Assembly: GCA_037127255.1 (NCBI GenBank)
Contig: JBANSL010000005.1
Location: 79,861,160 to 79,925,159, forward strand
DNA: 64,000 bases
Reading direction: 5' to 3'
DNA from: Persicaria tinctoria
Lineage: Eukaryota > Streptophyta > Magnoliopsida > Caryophyllales > Polygonaceae
The position numbers and the translations under genes were made by a program. Position 1 is the first letter of the stretch, and each line of letters opens with the position of its first letter. The notes below the pieces were generated by a model, which did no database searches, was not told the origin of the DNA, and worked only from the letters and a program-made list of their open reading frames with translations. Shown here piece after piece: positions 20,676-33,300 of this stretch.

Positions 20676-20688
20676 TAAGGGCTCGTTT
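20676..20688. repeat. Target-site duplication, left copy (TAAGGGCTCGTTT)
   Basis: A 13-bp direct repeat, identical to 21820-21832. It overlaps the first T of the poly(T) run, so the exact element border may vary by three bases. Confidence 0.85.
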
Positions 20689-21819
20689 TTTTTTTTTGAT
20701 AAGTAAGAATTCGAGTTCAGATATCTGAAACTCGATGGCCGACAAGTCGGCAGACGAAAAACCGTCACAACAAACAAACAAAAACATAAACAGTGCAATA
20801 CAACAAGCAGAAGCGCATCCTACAAGATGAAACTAAGCAAAACTAAATCAGACACGTTGGAGACATAGACTACGGGCGAAGCCAAGCACCATCCAAAAAC
20901 AGCACCGTTAGCCGGCGATACATTAGGAAACCCTGTGGGTAGTGAAGACGAACCTACAGGATGCTCCTTCCCGATCACGGAGTCGCCCCGTACAAGGTTC
21001 GGGCCCAAAAGTCAAGGAAAACCCTAACCCAAAGATGCAACCAACCAACAGTGTTACAGAGGCCGACAGTAAAACAAGGCTAAAGAAAGAGCCGCCTCGC
21101 CGGCGACCAACAAACCGGGACAGGGATGAGGGTTGTGCATCCCACCCCTCGGCTCAGGTTTGATGAGGGGATAGGGATGGGGGGCCGGGTTTGACGAGGG
21201 GTCGCAGGCGCCGGTGTGGGATGAGAGAGCCGCTAAGGTGTGACAGTGTGAAGATGTGACGGAGGAGCCGCGAAAGCGGTGGAGAAGAGGACTTCCTTGG
21301 CACCAACGCAACCACCGACGACTGCAGAAAACCGAGCACCACCCTACCGCCGAAGAGAACAAAGACAGGATGTGCCAGCGGGAGACGAGAAGCGATGTGA
21401 GAGGAGCTTCGCCAAAATAAACTCCCCAAAAGACTTGAGAGGGTTACAGAAGGTTGGCCAAGAAATTGCAGATATAGAGGGACATGGGAATAGCTGAGAA
21501 ATGGAAAAGATCCAAGAAACACCTAAAACCCCAACTCAATTTTGGGTTTTGATAAAAAATTAAGGTCGATTTTTGGATTGGGGTTTACTGTAGCTTGTTC
21601 TTCATTAAGAAGTAGCGCCGGACCCTAAGATGAGGCGACACCCTATGGTGTGGAGGAGGCTGGAGCCCGGGTAGAGGCGGTCGGAGCCGAGGTAAGGCGG
21701 TCGAAGCCTGGGTAGGACTCCCGAAGGAGGTGTAGGCTTTCGAAGGAGGTGTATGCTCCCGGAGGGGAGGCTTATAGATCTCCAAAAGGGAGCGTTTTCA
21801 CACACAAAATAATATTAAA
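20689..21819 (-). mobile_element. Non-LTR retroposon copy 2 with structured 3' end
   Basis: A second member of the family at 15054-16568, in the same orientation, with its own 13-bp target duplication and a 12-T run at 20686-20697 (poly(A) on the minus strand). Near the tail are the inverted repeats CGAGTTCAGATATCTGAAAC with TCG, and GCCGACAAGTCGGC. The second stem differs from copy 1 in sequence but remains nearly fully paired, hinting at selection for structure. The 5' end (about 21650-21780) has GG(A/C)GG-type repeats with CGAAGGAGGTGTA words. No reverse transcriptase, endonuclease or ORF1 motif was found in any frame. Confidence 0.7.
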
Positions 21820-21832
21820 TAAGGGCTCGTTT
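21820..21832. repeat. Target-site duplication, right copy (TAAGGGCTCGTTT)
   Basis: Identical to 20676-20688. Confidence 0.85.
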
Positions 21833-23497
21833 GTTTATATAAGAGGGGAATGGAAGGGAAAAATATTAAATTTTACATATAAAATGTATATGATCATCAT
21901 TTTTTGTGAGCTTAGAGAAGAGCGTGGGGATTAATAGACCATCCTAGAGGTATTAGTTAACCTCCTTAAAATTAGGGAATAGAATGTAGGAAAAGGAAAC
22001 AAATTTTGTATGAAAAATGAGAGAAGAAGGTGAATGATTAGAATAATGATCAATAAATCATAACTTAAATATGAAGTATATTCATAAGGGTAATCTTTAC
22101 CTTTCTCTTTCCCTGCACAAAAATAAATGGGATAAATGTTTTTATATCTTATCTTTTAGTAATGCCTCTCCTTTACTATAGACTAGAATGTTTTTGGACT
22201 TGCTGGAATTAACGTGGCTCCTTGATTCGCCATGTTAATGAACTCAAGTCATTATTGAACCCAATGACCCGAACCTTGACCCCATATCATTTCACTTGTT
22301 ACCTTGTTGATCAGTGATAACACGAGTAAGAATATTTTCTCGTTCCTATGAACCAATGGTTTACCCAAAAACTTTACCTCATGCTGAACCCATCCATCTC
22401 ACTGAAACAGAGCTTAAAAGTGATGCATCCTCTAGAAAGGTCCATGATTTTGAACAAGTGTTTATTAAAACTTCCTTTTTTGTAGATTGATCTTGAGAAA
22501 GCCTTCACTACTACTGATTGCTTCAGACAAGATCATGCGCTTCATAAGACCCTTGATTATGATCAAGGACACAATCATCTCAAAAGAAAACGATAAAACC
22601 TTGACATAAAAAGGAAGTGAATGATAAAATATCATTGTCTCTATTCTTTGAGCAATACAAGTGCATCACTTTAACTTTGTTGATCAAACTTCATTTGCAG
22701 GCTTTGGGGCTTGTTTTGACAAGATTGTATTTTTGTTTAGACTAAAGCTTTGGATCCGGAAGTCTTTTGACAACTAGAAAATTTATGATTATATTAAATT
22801 TTGAAATTTTTATAAGTTTGAAAGTGTTTTCGCTTCAGTTTGGTTCGATGTTTCGAACATATATGCCTTGGTCTTCATTTTTTTCCACATGTTTGTGTTG
22901 TGGTATGAGTCATATCTAGTCGGAGTCGTGGTGGTGTGTCCCAAACAACTTCGGTTTATGGGGAGATGTTTCCCTTGAGTCTCGTCTTCATTTACCCACA
23001 TACTACCGTGTCATGTTATACATGCTTTCCGGCGATGCTACTTCAGTAGTGCTTGACTTCCCGAATCACCTTTGCTCAAAAAAATCTATCTCGGTTTAGC
23101 GCTTTGTTGGATTTGTCTTCTTCTTTGTCTCTGTCGGCCTCAATATCTCGTATTCAGCCTCTTCTTCGATGATATATCCTTCATATGTTTAATTGAGTTA
23201 TTATTTGATTTTTATTGTGCGATTATTGGTGCGGGTTAAAGGGGTGATTTATTGGAGCGGGTACTAGATAAAAAATAATCTTCCATATCCGCCCTGTCAC
23301 CTATTTCACCCGTGGATCACCCATCACCCGTTTTTATGGGTTTTTGGTCTGCAAAAATAGTGCAAGTGGGTGAAATGGATGTTCGATACCCATTTCCGGC
23401 CCTACTTTGGACGAGGGGAAAAAAAGGGAAAAAGACGATCACTACCCGTTTTCTTTGAAAAGACGGGAAGAAACAGATCGAGACAATACCGGAGAAG
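21833..23497. other. Intergenic region and 5' flank of the Vma12-like gene
   Basis: Mostly AT-rich sequence with no convincing gene. At about 23270-23404 CACCCGT-type words end in CCCATTTCCGGCCCTA, which looks like one end of a hAT element (TAGGGCCGG when inverted). No matching left end or 8-bp duplication was found. Promoter elements of the downstream gene could not be placed. Confidence 0.5.
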
Positions 23498-26460
23498 ATG
23501 CCTGCCATCGGCGAGGTAGCCACCACCTCCGCCGGATTAATCCTCTCCAACACTGAAACCATCCGATTCTTCCTCTCTGATGCCGCCACCGATGATCGCC
23601 TCCCTCAGAACCACCGCGACGCCGCCCTTTCTCTCTCCACGCAGCCCTCCGTCGATTACAGATCCCTCCGATCAATCTGGTCCGCTTCCGATGCCTCAAC
23701 CAGGCCCTCTCTCTTTTTACTCCTCCGTGGCTCCTCCTTCGTATTTACCAGCCCTAAGCCTCGCGAAAAGGTACTAATTTTGTCTCTCAGAAATTTTCGC
23801 TGTTAATTCCAATCCCTTTCGCCCGCCCTATGGATTATTCGGATATTACTTTTCAAAATTGAAGCTCTATTCAATTTAATCTATTTTGTTTCATAATTTT
23901 GCTATTTTATTCAAATTGAATTGAAAAGGTGGCGATTTCGAACTCACCTTTTTGTATATGTATGAAGTGAAAAATAGAATCGAACTGGTTTGTGAATACC
24001 TTTGTGGCAAATTGTTCACTAGCGGATGCCAGTACTCTTAACTGTTAGTGGATACTGGATTATTTCATTTTATGTGTCCATTGTTTCTGTCTCTGCTTCA
24101 CAATTTGTTCGTATGATTGTTCATGTTTGGCTTTTGCGGTTGTTTAGAGTGAAGAATTAAAAGCAAGATTGAGGAAACTAGAGGACCTAGCAGAGAGGAA
24201 AGCGTATGCAGAACTTGTGAAGGATATAATACCAAAGAAGAGTGTAGATGAACCCTTCTCTTCTTACAAGGATCAGCTTGGTTTTGGTAAGTTATTTGAG
24301 GTGATGATGAATTTCTTATTTACTTTCATGTTTTAGGTTTATTCAAGTGGCTGATTTCAATTCAATTCGCAGTGGTTTAGCTACTATTCTATAATAGTTT
24401 TTCATAGCATTCAGGTGTATGTTGCATATCATTTTGGCCTTTTTTATGTACATTGTTTGTAGCATATTTATTTATTCCTTGCCTGTTTCGGGAGATAAGG
24501 GAAGGATGGTGTTTAAATGTAAGCTTGCTGCTATTTGCATAGGATCTTGAAGGGTATTAATAGCCTGTGATTTATATAGTATGTGATGTGATGCTTATTT
24601 TCCTGTTCTTATATGTGATGAGTGATTGTAACTTTCAATTGGAGAAAATCTGAAGTTTTATCTTCTTGGCCTATCTGTCACTTGTCCATGCTAATGAAAC
24701 TTCTCACTCCCGTTGTTTTCACTTAAACCCTAAAAGGAAGAGATTGCCATATCCATAACATTAACCCTCTTAACACTTAAAATCCCCACTTAAACCATTT
24801 GCACATCATCTCTGAATTAACACTGTCTCCAAATCCACAAAGTGAGAGTTTGTTATAATAACACTTGTAAGGATCTTTCCTTAGAATGATACAAACCCTT
24901 TCCAACAAAGGCTTCTTAAATCAGTTGCCCTAAGAGGTGTTTTTATGGACATATATACTATATAGTACTCACAACCTTAATAAGTATATCTGAAAACCTT
25001 TTCAATGAAGCAAACATCACCCTTACCCCCTCCAAAGCACGCACACACACACACCAAAAAAGATGAAGAAAAAACTTAAGGGCATATCGTGATTTTTTTT
25101 GTTATACACTGCTTTCCTAGAAAGAGGATCTCTGAAGAAAATAAGTGTCAAATGCTCCACTTGTTCTGCAATAGAGTCAAAAGGATCATTTTTCTGCCAC
25201 ATTTGGAAACAAATTACCTTCATATATTTAATCAATCTGTATTGTGGTCTTCCTTCTCCTCCACAGCTGGTTTGGATCAATCTATATTCAGTCACGATCC
25301 TTTCATGTTTGTTTGTGTCTATTATTCAACACTAATTCTTGGTAGAGCTCAATGGTTAAGAAGAAAAGAATGAAGGATTCAAAATAGTTCTTGTAGATGT
25401 TTCAGTGCTTTATTATTTTCGGTTTCAGATCAATTATCAATTTTAAGTAATAGTTTTTGCTTGTAGGTAATATGGTGTCAATTTTTTTAACATTCCAAAA
25501 ATGTTATTAGCTGGTCTTGAAGTCCATTACCACCAGATGTAATGTTAGCCTCTAGGTGAAAATAATGGAGAACTTGTAGTGTTTCTAGATGTTTCAGTGC
25601 TGGTGTTTCAGATTATTAATTATTACGCCAACTTCTATAATAAAAGGAATAAAATAAAATTCCTGGAAATTTGGAGATATGTCAATTTTAAGTCAAATGT
25701 TTACTTGGCTTAGGTCAAGTGTCAGTTTTTTGTAAGGTTCTAAAATAGTAAGAGCACATCCTTTCCCTTTGCATTTTCATGATTTTTATCCACAAGTTTT
25801 TGCAAATTCCATTGGATAACCAATGTTTTTATCCACAAGTTTCAGTTCTTGATATTTATGCAATGTGGTTGTATCAAAATAAATGTTCGAGGTTGGTCTA
25901 TGGCAGCTTCATACTTCCCAGACCAGAGAGACAAAGTTCTTGGAACTTGGAATTGGAAGTAGCACCTTTTTAAACATTCTGATCAAAATTCGCTACAGCT
26001 AAATCATATACTAGTCTTGTTATGCCATGACTGATGAAACTGGTTGGATGCTTCTCTGATAACTAATTTCTCTTCTTTCTACCGCTCTACTGAGCTGATG
26101 CTACCTTTTGCAGGTCTACATGTGATAGTTACAATGTTCAGTGGGTACTTGCTTGGCTATGCTGCTTTTAGAGCCCTGTTCAGCCGCGATCCTGTCATGG
26201 TATTTATCTTATAAACATCATTCTGAATTATCTCGTGGGGACATTTACATCGACTCTTTCCCCACCTTTCAATAGGTTTCTCATATTCGTGTTGCTGAAG
26301 TGAATGGTAATATTTGCAGAATGCTGCAGGGGGCATCCTGGGCTTGGTATTTGCCATGCTTGTTGAAACATTTCTCTTTATAATCAGAACGTCCGACTAT
26401 GACAGCAAATCATCCACTTCTGCCCCAAAGACTGCTTCACATCAGAAGAAGAACCAATAA
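23498..26460 (+). CDS. Vma12/TMEM199-like V-ATPase assembly factor
   Basis: Four exons, 23498-23770, 24148-24286, 26114-26199 and 26320-26460, all with GT-AG introns and consistent phase, give a 212-residue protein. The family (yeast Vma12, human TMEM199) sits in the ER membrane and helps assemble the V0 sector of the vacuolar H+-ATPase. The N-terminal half is soluble and charged (SEELKARLRKLEDLAERKAY), matching the conserved cytosolic region. Two hydrophobic segments follow, near residues 140-160 (VTMFSGYLLGYAAFRALF) and 168-190 (GILGLVFAMLVETFLFII), with a Lys-rich tail HQKKNQ. The ATG is the first in frame after a purine-rich leader. Intron 2 is large (about 1.8 kb). The gene converges with the TVP38-like gene, whose stop is 640 bp away. 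The identification is from motif and architecture only. Confidence 0.88.
24287..26113 (+). other. Large intron 2 of the Vma12-like gene
   Basis: An AT-rich intron of about 1.8 kb with GTAAGT donor and TTTTGCAG acceptor. It contains a (CA)n run near 25036-25053. A short direct repeat around TAGATGTTTCAGTGCT occurs near 25396 and 25588. A tRNA A-box-like word GAGCTCAATGGTTAAG lies at about 25346. I see no coding sequence within it. Confidence 0.75.
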
Positions 26461-27101
26461 TCCTGATCTTCCGTTTTGATCAATGTACTAGATTCATGAT
26501 GTATGAATGAGATGGGAGCCCGTTTCCCAATCTAATCAAAGATGTATTTGATTCTCAAGTGTGTTCAGGAGAAATGACATGCCAGAACATGATCTGTCCC
26601 GCGTTGACGCAATGGACAGAAAGAAATCCACATTGTAGTTATGGTTCTGTATCAAAATGTAAAATTACTGGCATTTTAGAGGATTTGAAGAGATTGAGAT
26701 GAGAAACAAAAATAAAGCAGACAATGTTTTGAACGTTCTTCATTTTATGGAGGAGGATTCACACAATGTTCCATTTCTACTGCCCTTCAACATAAGATCA
26801 AACTGATCTGCAAAGTTTCACTTGTTTCATTCCAAGTTCAAATTGATCCTCACCAGCAGATGCTGGCTCAGGAACATTTCAGCAAAGATACATTCAAGTA
26901 TTTAACTATTATCCTGTAACCCACCTACTGTTGCTTTCATCTACACATTTAGCAATAAATCCATGGTAATCCCTGAACCACTGCCATCTTACATCGAAAA
27001 CCACCAACTGTTTGTCCAAAAAGAATGTAGATGGTGGAAAGACAATGTAAACTAAACTCGCTTGAATTGGATTAGTTGTACTGTACAGACCAAAATGATC
27101 C
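26461..27101. other. 3' flanks between convergent genes
   Basis: This is 641 bp between two convergent stop codons, presumably holding both 3' UTRs and polyadenylation signals. No other gene is visible. Confidence 0.7.
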
Positions 27102-29259
27102 CTATGAATTCTTCTTGCTCATCAGAGTTGGAGTCACAGAAACAATTCCGATGAGGAATAAAGTGGCAATGGATTGAAAATCGTAGAGGTCACCCAATGA
27201 ACGCAGCTCTCCAAGTGCTAATCCAGCCTGCACAGACAACAAAATGCATAAACGCAGCATTTAGAAGACCGAAAGCAGTTTCAGAGGAAAGGTAAACTTT
27301 ACGCTAAAAACTACCAGAAAATACTTGAAATGTTCTTCAGTTTCTAGAAAATTTATAAGGTAATCTTAGACTTGCATTACGGGAAGTACATTTAAGCCTA
27401 TATACTTATTGATAAAATATACTTGTCGAGAAAATTCATAGTCAGTGAATGAGATGATTACTCTAACAGTGACAAAAGCGGCAGGAATTAGCCCAATGAA
27501 CGTTGCAAACAAGAAAATGTGGTATGGCACATCAACAATCGGTGATGCCACATTGATGAATGTGTTGGGCAATGTCGGAGTCACTCTAAGGAAAACCATG
27601 TAGTTCAACAAGCGTTCCCTTCTTTTGGCAACCTGAAATAGGCAAAGCAAAACAGGAGGACCTTAGTAACATTCTGGTTGGTTTGCCCACCGAACACCAA
27701 GCTAGCTCACCTGGGCTTGGAAAAAAGTAAGTTTGTCAGGCCACAAGGAGAAGACCAGTGGTCGACCAATCAATTTCGAGAGGAAATAACAAGAAGAAGC
27801 GCCAGCTGTTGCAGCAAAGATCACCAAAGCCATGCCTTTGAAGACACCAAAGAGAGCCCCAGCTAATAAGGACATGAAAATAGTCCCCGGGATCATGAAA
27901 GTCTGCATGAAAATGTAGACTACACAATAACCCACGAGCACTTGTGCCGTATAGTCACTTGTGTAGCTCTCTAGGTGATCTCTACAAGAGGAACATCAAA
28001 GTACTAGCAGTTAGAAATCACACGACGAAGCCTCCAACATCAAAGTACTAGCAGAAATTTCATGTTCAAACTGTCAAGAGATTCTAGTAAATCTCATCAG
28101 CTCAAAAGCAATAGAGGGATCAACTTGTGCAAAGTTTTGGATTAGAGAAGTTCATCATATAGCACTCGTTGTCATATACGTACATGATGCATTAGTTATT
28201 CAACAGACCAACAATGAAAAAGGCAAGGTAAGAGCTAAGGACAGCTAGATACGGAAAACATACAGTTGAGCATATCATACTAACAAGGATCAACTACCGA
28301 CATATCTACTTCCATCAAATTCATATATCAATGGATGGCTCAAACGAAGAAAATATTGGATTTATCATCTTCCCATTAGAAATAAACCGCCTCTTGCTTT
28401 ATGAGTTTGGCTCAGTTGCAACAAAGGAATCCTCTATAGAAACCTTACAATGTGTCAAGACTGAATTCAATTATCCCCCAAGGTTCACAGTTAAGAGCCT
28501 TGTTTCATTTGACTGTTAGGTTCAGACTCACATTTGTCCAAACCCTGTCTGCTATAACAAGTTCATGAATGCAAGAAAGCAAATAATCTATTTTACACAA
28601 TTTCTCACAATTTCTCACACCCACCTACAAAAGAAAAACCAAGTAATCGATCACATGTGCACCTCCTCCCCAACCCACCATAATATAAACATAAAAGGAA
28701 GAAAAGAGACATAGCTGAAACAGAATTTTTTCTAGAGCATAAACAAAAAAAGGAAATCAAAAGATCCCCTAAAAATGTATCCTTCTCTTGTAAAGTAAAA
28801 CAGAAAATCTAGTCATTTCAGGGGATGACATATTGACATGTAAGTTTCCGGTTAAATCACAAATATTTAACAAAACCACATCAATGCCTTCCGTTAGTAC
28901 ACTGTTTATCTGGATTCTAGATAGAATTTCAGCAGACAAAAACCCAACCGCACATGAGGATCAGCATATAGCGTATCTTACAGATCTAACAATCAAACGA
29001 AATCAGGAATTATAGACAATAAATTAGGGTGTGGATACCTAAGAATTTGCAAATCTTCAAGGGTGCGAGGCAATTTGAGGAAACTGTAATCAGAAGGCGG
29101 CAAGGTCAAATAGACCCCCAAAAGCCCAAAAGCGAAGGAAGCAACCATCCCGGAAGCCATAGACACTTCCCAGAAGGTCAATGAGAATTTAGGTGTTGAA
29201 GGAGAAGATGAAGGCTTCAAAACCCCAACTTTAGATGCTTCACTATCGCTTCCCTCCAT
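27102..29259 (-). CDS. TVP38/TMEM64 family (SNARE-associated Golgi) membrane protein
   Basis: Four minus-strand exons, 29039-29259, 27711-27981, 27462-27632 and 27102-27227, join in frame with GT-AG introns to give 262 residues. The first intron is about 1.06 kb. The N-terminus is cytosolic and Ser-rich. A first membrane segment (ASGMVASFAFGLLGVYLTL) is followed by the VTT/SNARE-assoc domain: hydrophobic helices containing MIPGTIFMSLLAGALFGVF, then GASSCYFLSKLIGRPL and VFLRVTPTLPNTFINVASPI, and a final helix with SIATLFLIGIVSVTPTL. Relatives are multi-pass proteins of the Golgi, ER or plastid with proposed roles in lipid scrambling or trafficking; the role here is inferred. An upstream in-frame start exists at 29367, but the ATG at 29257-29259 gives the compact family-like N-terminus. 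Confidence 0.88.
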
Positions 29260-30197
29260 CTTCTCCGTACCCTTTTCCCCTTCTCCCTCAAAAAACTCCC
29301 GAGCCCGGAAAAAAAAGGGTTCGCAGAGGAGAAAAGGGTTATGGAGAATGCGAGAGATTTGAGACACTCCTCCCTTCCCACGTTTTTATCCTGTTTCTTT
29401 CTACAAGACAAAAAGGTTTGAGTAACACTGAATCACTGATTTATCAATTGAAGGGCAATTTGGGAGTTGCGAATTTTGGAGGTAATTGAAGAATATTCGC
29501 AGAGGACATGTTTTTCCCCTTATTTATTTATTTATAATACATTATCAAATTCTTTTTAATTATAGAAAATATTTATTAAGTGAATCGAGGCTTGAACAAA
29601 ACCTATTCATTCTCTAACTCGAGGTCACTGCCTGCATCTGATTTCAGATTCATTGAGCAACTGCTATAGATCCATCCTTTGAGGTATCACATCCAGATCA
29701 TCCCTACAATGAGTACTGATTTTTTATTCACTTTTCTTCTACTTCACACAACAATTACAAGATTGGAGATTGGATATTGATATAAGTTTAATTAAGAATA
29801 CAAGTGTTTCGTTAAGAAAACACACTTGTAGAGGTAGTGTGGAGAAAATTGGGATTTGACAACATGGTTTGTGTTTTGTAGAAGAATCATTCTTTGCATA
29901 ACGCATCCCTAAACCCCATCCCATTGATCAAAGATTTATAACAATTAAGTATGAAAACAATGATAGAAAAGTGCCGATATGCCGTTCGGACCGGGAGATT
30001 TAGTGAGATTTAGTGGATTTTATGGAATTATGTTTTCTTAGCTGCAACATAATTTAATTAGCAGGTAATTACGGAAAGGCGACTAAGAAATTAAGGACCT
30101 TCTAGATACCATTTTTTGGTTCAAAACGTTTCTATCTAATACGGAATACGTACTAATTAAGTAATTATAAACTACAGAGTATATAATATATAAGACC
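29260..30197. other. 5' flank of the TVP38-like gene and AT-rich spacer
   Basis: Leader and promoter of the minus-strand gene, then AT-rich sequence up to the LINE tail. No gene or clear repeat was recognised. Confidence 0.6.
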
Positions 30198-30337
30198 TTT
30201 TTTTTTTTTTTGCTTCAAAAGGTGGCTAGTGCCTTATTATAGATTGATAGAGAAATTAGTGGGTAACCCCAGCTTCGTTTACAATAGAAAGGTCTAGCCC
30301 AAGGCTTCTAGGAATAGTAAGATGTTCAGCAAAATCA

Positions 30338-33300
30338 CTAGAGAGGGTTAATGCCCAGTTGGCAATTGAGTCTGCAGCAGTGTTCACCTGCCTCGAACTT
30401 CACCTCCCACGCTTGCTCATCCAGATGCTTGACACATTGATTGATCAAGTGAAACTCTTGATGGGGGTTGTTGTTTCTTTCACTAAGTAACTTGCACGCT
30501 GTTGCTGAGTCTGTTTCAATAATAAGAGAAGAGATCCCCATCTCAGAAGCCACCTTGATTCCATTGTAAATCGCCCAAAGTTCAGCCGAGAGAGCCGAGC
30601 TAACTCCACATTGGAACGTGTATCCGCGTAGGACCTTGCCCGGGTTGCCCTTCGAGACGCCATCAGTGTTCATCTTTATCCAATGAGCGGGGGGAGGAGC
30701 CCACCCGACATGAGCAGCGTTGGGCGCGTTCAGCGAGCTTCTGATGGCCTGGGACGTCATGGCCTTGGCCTTAACCTCAGCGAAGATTCTGGTTTGAGTC
30801 ACCATCGTGGGTAGCAGTCCTTGCACTCTATCCTTTCCTTCAAAAACAAGAAGATTTCTGCACTTCCAAATGTACCAAAGCATGTTTGCAAATGTGGAGC
30901 TCCATTTGTCTTCTTTACGCACATTGGCAAATATCCACGTCTTCACGTCATCCTCGGTGTAGAATTGGTTGGGTAGGGAATTGCCCGACAGTTTACCCCA
31001 GCCCTCTCTGAACGGGTGACAGTCCCTTAGCAGGTGCAAGGCAGACACCTCTTCCCCGCATCTTGGACAGTCTCCGAGGTTGGAAAGATGCCTACGAACT
31101 CTGTTCTAGTTGCAGAGTATTGCATTATGAGCCACCGGATAGAGGAAGGCCCGGATCTTCTGTTGGGTTGGCAAGCTCCACACATGTTTCCAGCCGCCCT
31201 CAGTCTCTCCTTCACCCATCTGGTGTATCCATCTCATAGCCGAACCGGTTGAAAAACACCCTGAAGATGAGTGCCCCCAGTACAATCGGTCCCTTGCTCC
31301 TTGCTCATCAAAGACTCGTATTGCTTGGAGTTTCAAGAGCACATCTGCCGGCAGCAAAGGCGAAATTGAAGACCAATCCCAGCAACCATCCACCTAGAGG
31401 TCGCCGACAGTCTCTCCTCCGGGATCGGTTCGTTAGTCAAGTCCATAAGGGGGGTTTCACACAGCCATGAGTGAACCCAAAACAGTGTAGAAAGCCCGTT
31501 ACCTATCGCCACACGGAGCCCAGGGAGAAGAAGATCAGCTCCATGTGTTATCGCTCTCCATGTGCTCGACGCCGCAGCTTGATTGCCAAACATATCGACA
31601 TCCAGATGTCCATGGCAGTACTTACCCCTGATCAGCTGACTCCACAACGCTTCTGGCTGCTGAAGAAGCCTCCAACACAGCTGTGCAAGGACCGCCTGAT
31701 TGGTCTCTCTCATTCCTCTAATCCCCAGGCCGCCCTCGTCCGTTGGCCTTTTAACAACGTCCCATTTAAGCAGATGTATTCTTCTTTGCTCGGATGTTGA
31801 TCCCCAGATAAAGCCCCGAATAAGCTTATCAATTTCGTCACAAATCAGTCTAGGAACAAAGGATGACTGCATCACATAGACCGACATGCTAGACATAACC
31901 GATTTAACCAAAGTCACTCTCCCCGCAAAGGATAGTGCTTTAGATTGCCATCCTCTTAGTTTGGTCGCCACCTTGTCCACCAGGTAGCTGTACCGCTCGC
32001 TTGTCATTCTTTCGACAGTAGTTGGCACCCCTAGGTAGTTCCCAAAGTCAGACGAGATGGGAATCGACAACTTCTCAGAAACTTCACGCTGTATAGGCTC
32101 GCTCACCCCTTTGCTGAATAGGACCGAAATCTTGGCAAAATTCACTCGCTCCCCTGAGGCCAAACAAAACGATTGCAAAGTATCTTTAATTATCACTCCT
32201 TGTTCTTTCGTAGCTTTCGCAAACAACACCAAATCATCTGCGAAGAAGACATGAGATAGCTGCATTCCCCCAATGGTGATGGGCTCCCATCGGCCTTGCT
32301 GCACCTCCGCATTGATCAGATGTGACAAAAATTCCATACATAGGACAAAAAAGTATGGCGAGAGAGGATCCCCTTGTCGGATCCCTCTTGAAGGCTTGAA
32401 CATACCCGCTTTACTTCCACTCCATAAAAGCTCGGTGTTCCCCATCGTTTGGCTATTTAGAATGGCTTCAGTCAGATGCTCTGGCAGGTGCGCTTTTTGC
32501 AAAATGAACTTAAGAAAGTCCCAACGGATACGATCGTAGGCCTTCTCAAGATTAATTTTGATGACCATCCACTGATTGTGAGCATTCTTTTTTGAAATGG
32601 TGTGCAACACTTCCTGGACAACGACAACATTGTCAATGATTTGTCGCCCGGGGATGAAGCTCGCTTGTGTCGGCGCAATCAGCTATGGGAGCACCAATTT
32701 CAGTCTCTGGACGATGAGTTTAGTGGCTATTTTGAAGACCACGTTCAGCAAAGCAATGGGCCGAAGTTGCGCCGGTTTCTCCGGCGACCGAACCTTCGGT
32801 ATGAGAACTAAGAGTGCGTCAGCAACCCGAGGAGGGAAGTGGCTATGGTTGAGCATGTTGAGGACTGTTTCAGTTACTTGGTCTCCTACTATCTCCCATT
32901 CACGTTGGTAGAATGCCGCAGGGTATCCATCAGGCCCCGGGGCCTTGTGAGCCCCTATTAAATGAACTGCTTCCTTCACATCCTTATTGGTGAATGCTTT
33001 ACTCAGCCACTCCCGTTTGCACTCGGCCAGAACAGGGAAAGACAGAGGGCAGTCCGGCTGGTCTTCCATCGATTGGTCTTGTCTTTCCTCAGTATACAAA
33101 CCCCGGAAGAAGCCTAAGATCATCTCTTGGATTTCACGAGAGTCCTCTGTCCATGTCCCATCCTCCCTTTTCAGCGCCATGACTTTGTTATGAGAACGAC
33201 GAATGGAAGTAGAGAGGTGATAGTACCGTGTATTTCTATCACCTTCCCAGAGGAAGCTCGAGCGAGATTTTTGAAACCAGTAGACCTGCTCTTGCTGAAG

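Noticed and set aside
25023..25373. Open frames within the Vma12-like intron
   Set aside because: They overlap on both strands and lack any domain; the intron borders on either side are strong.
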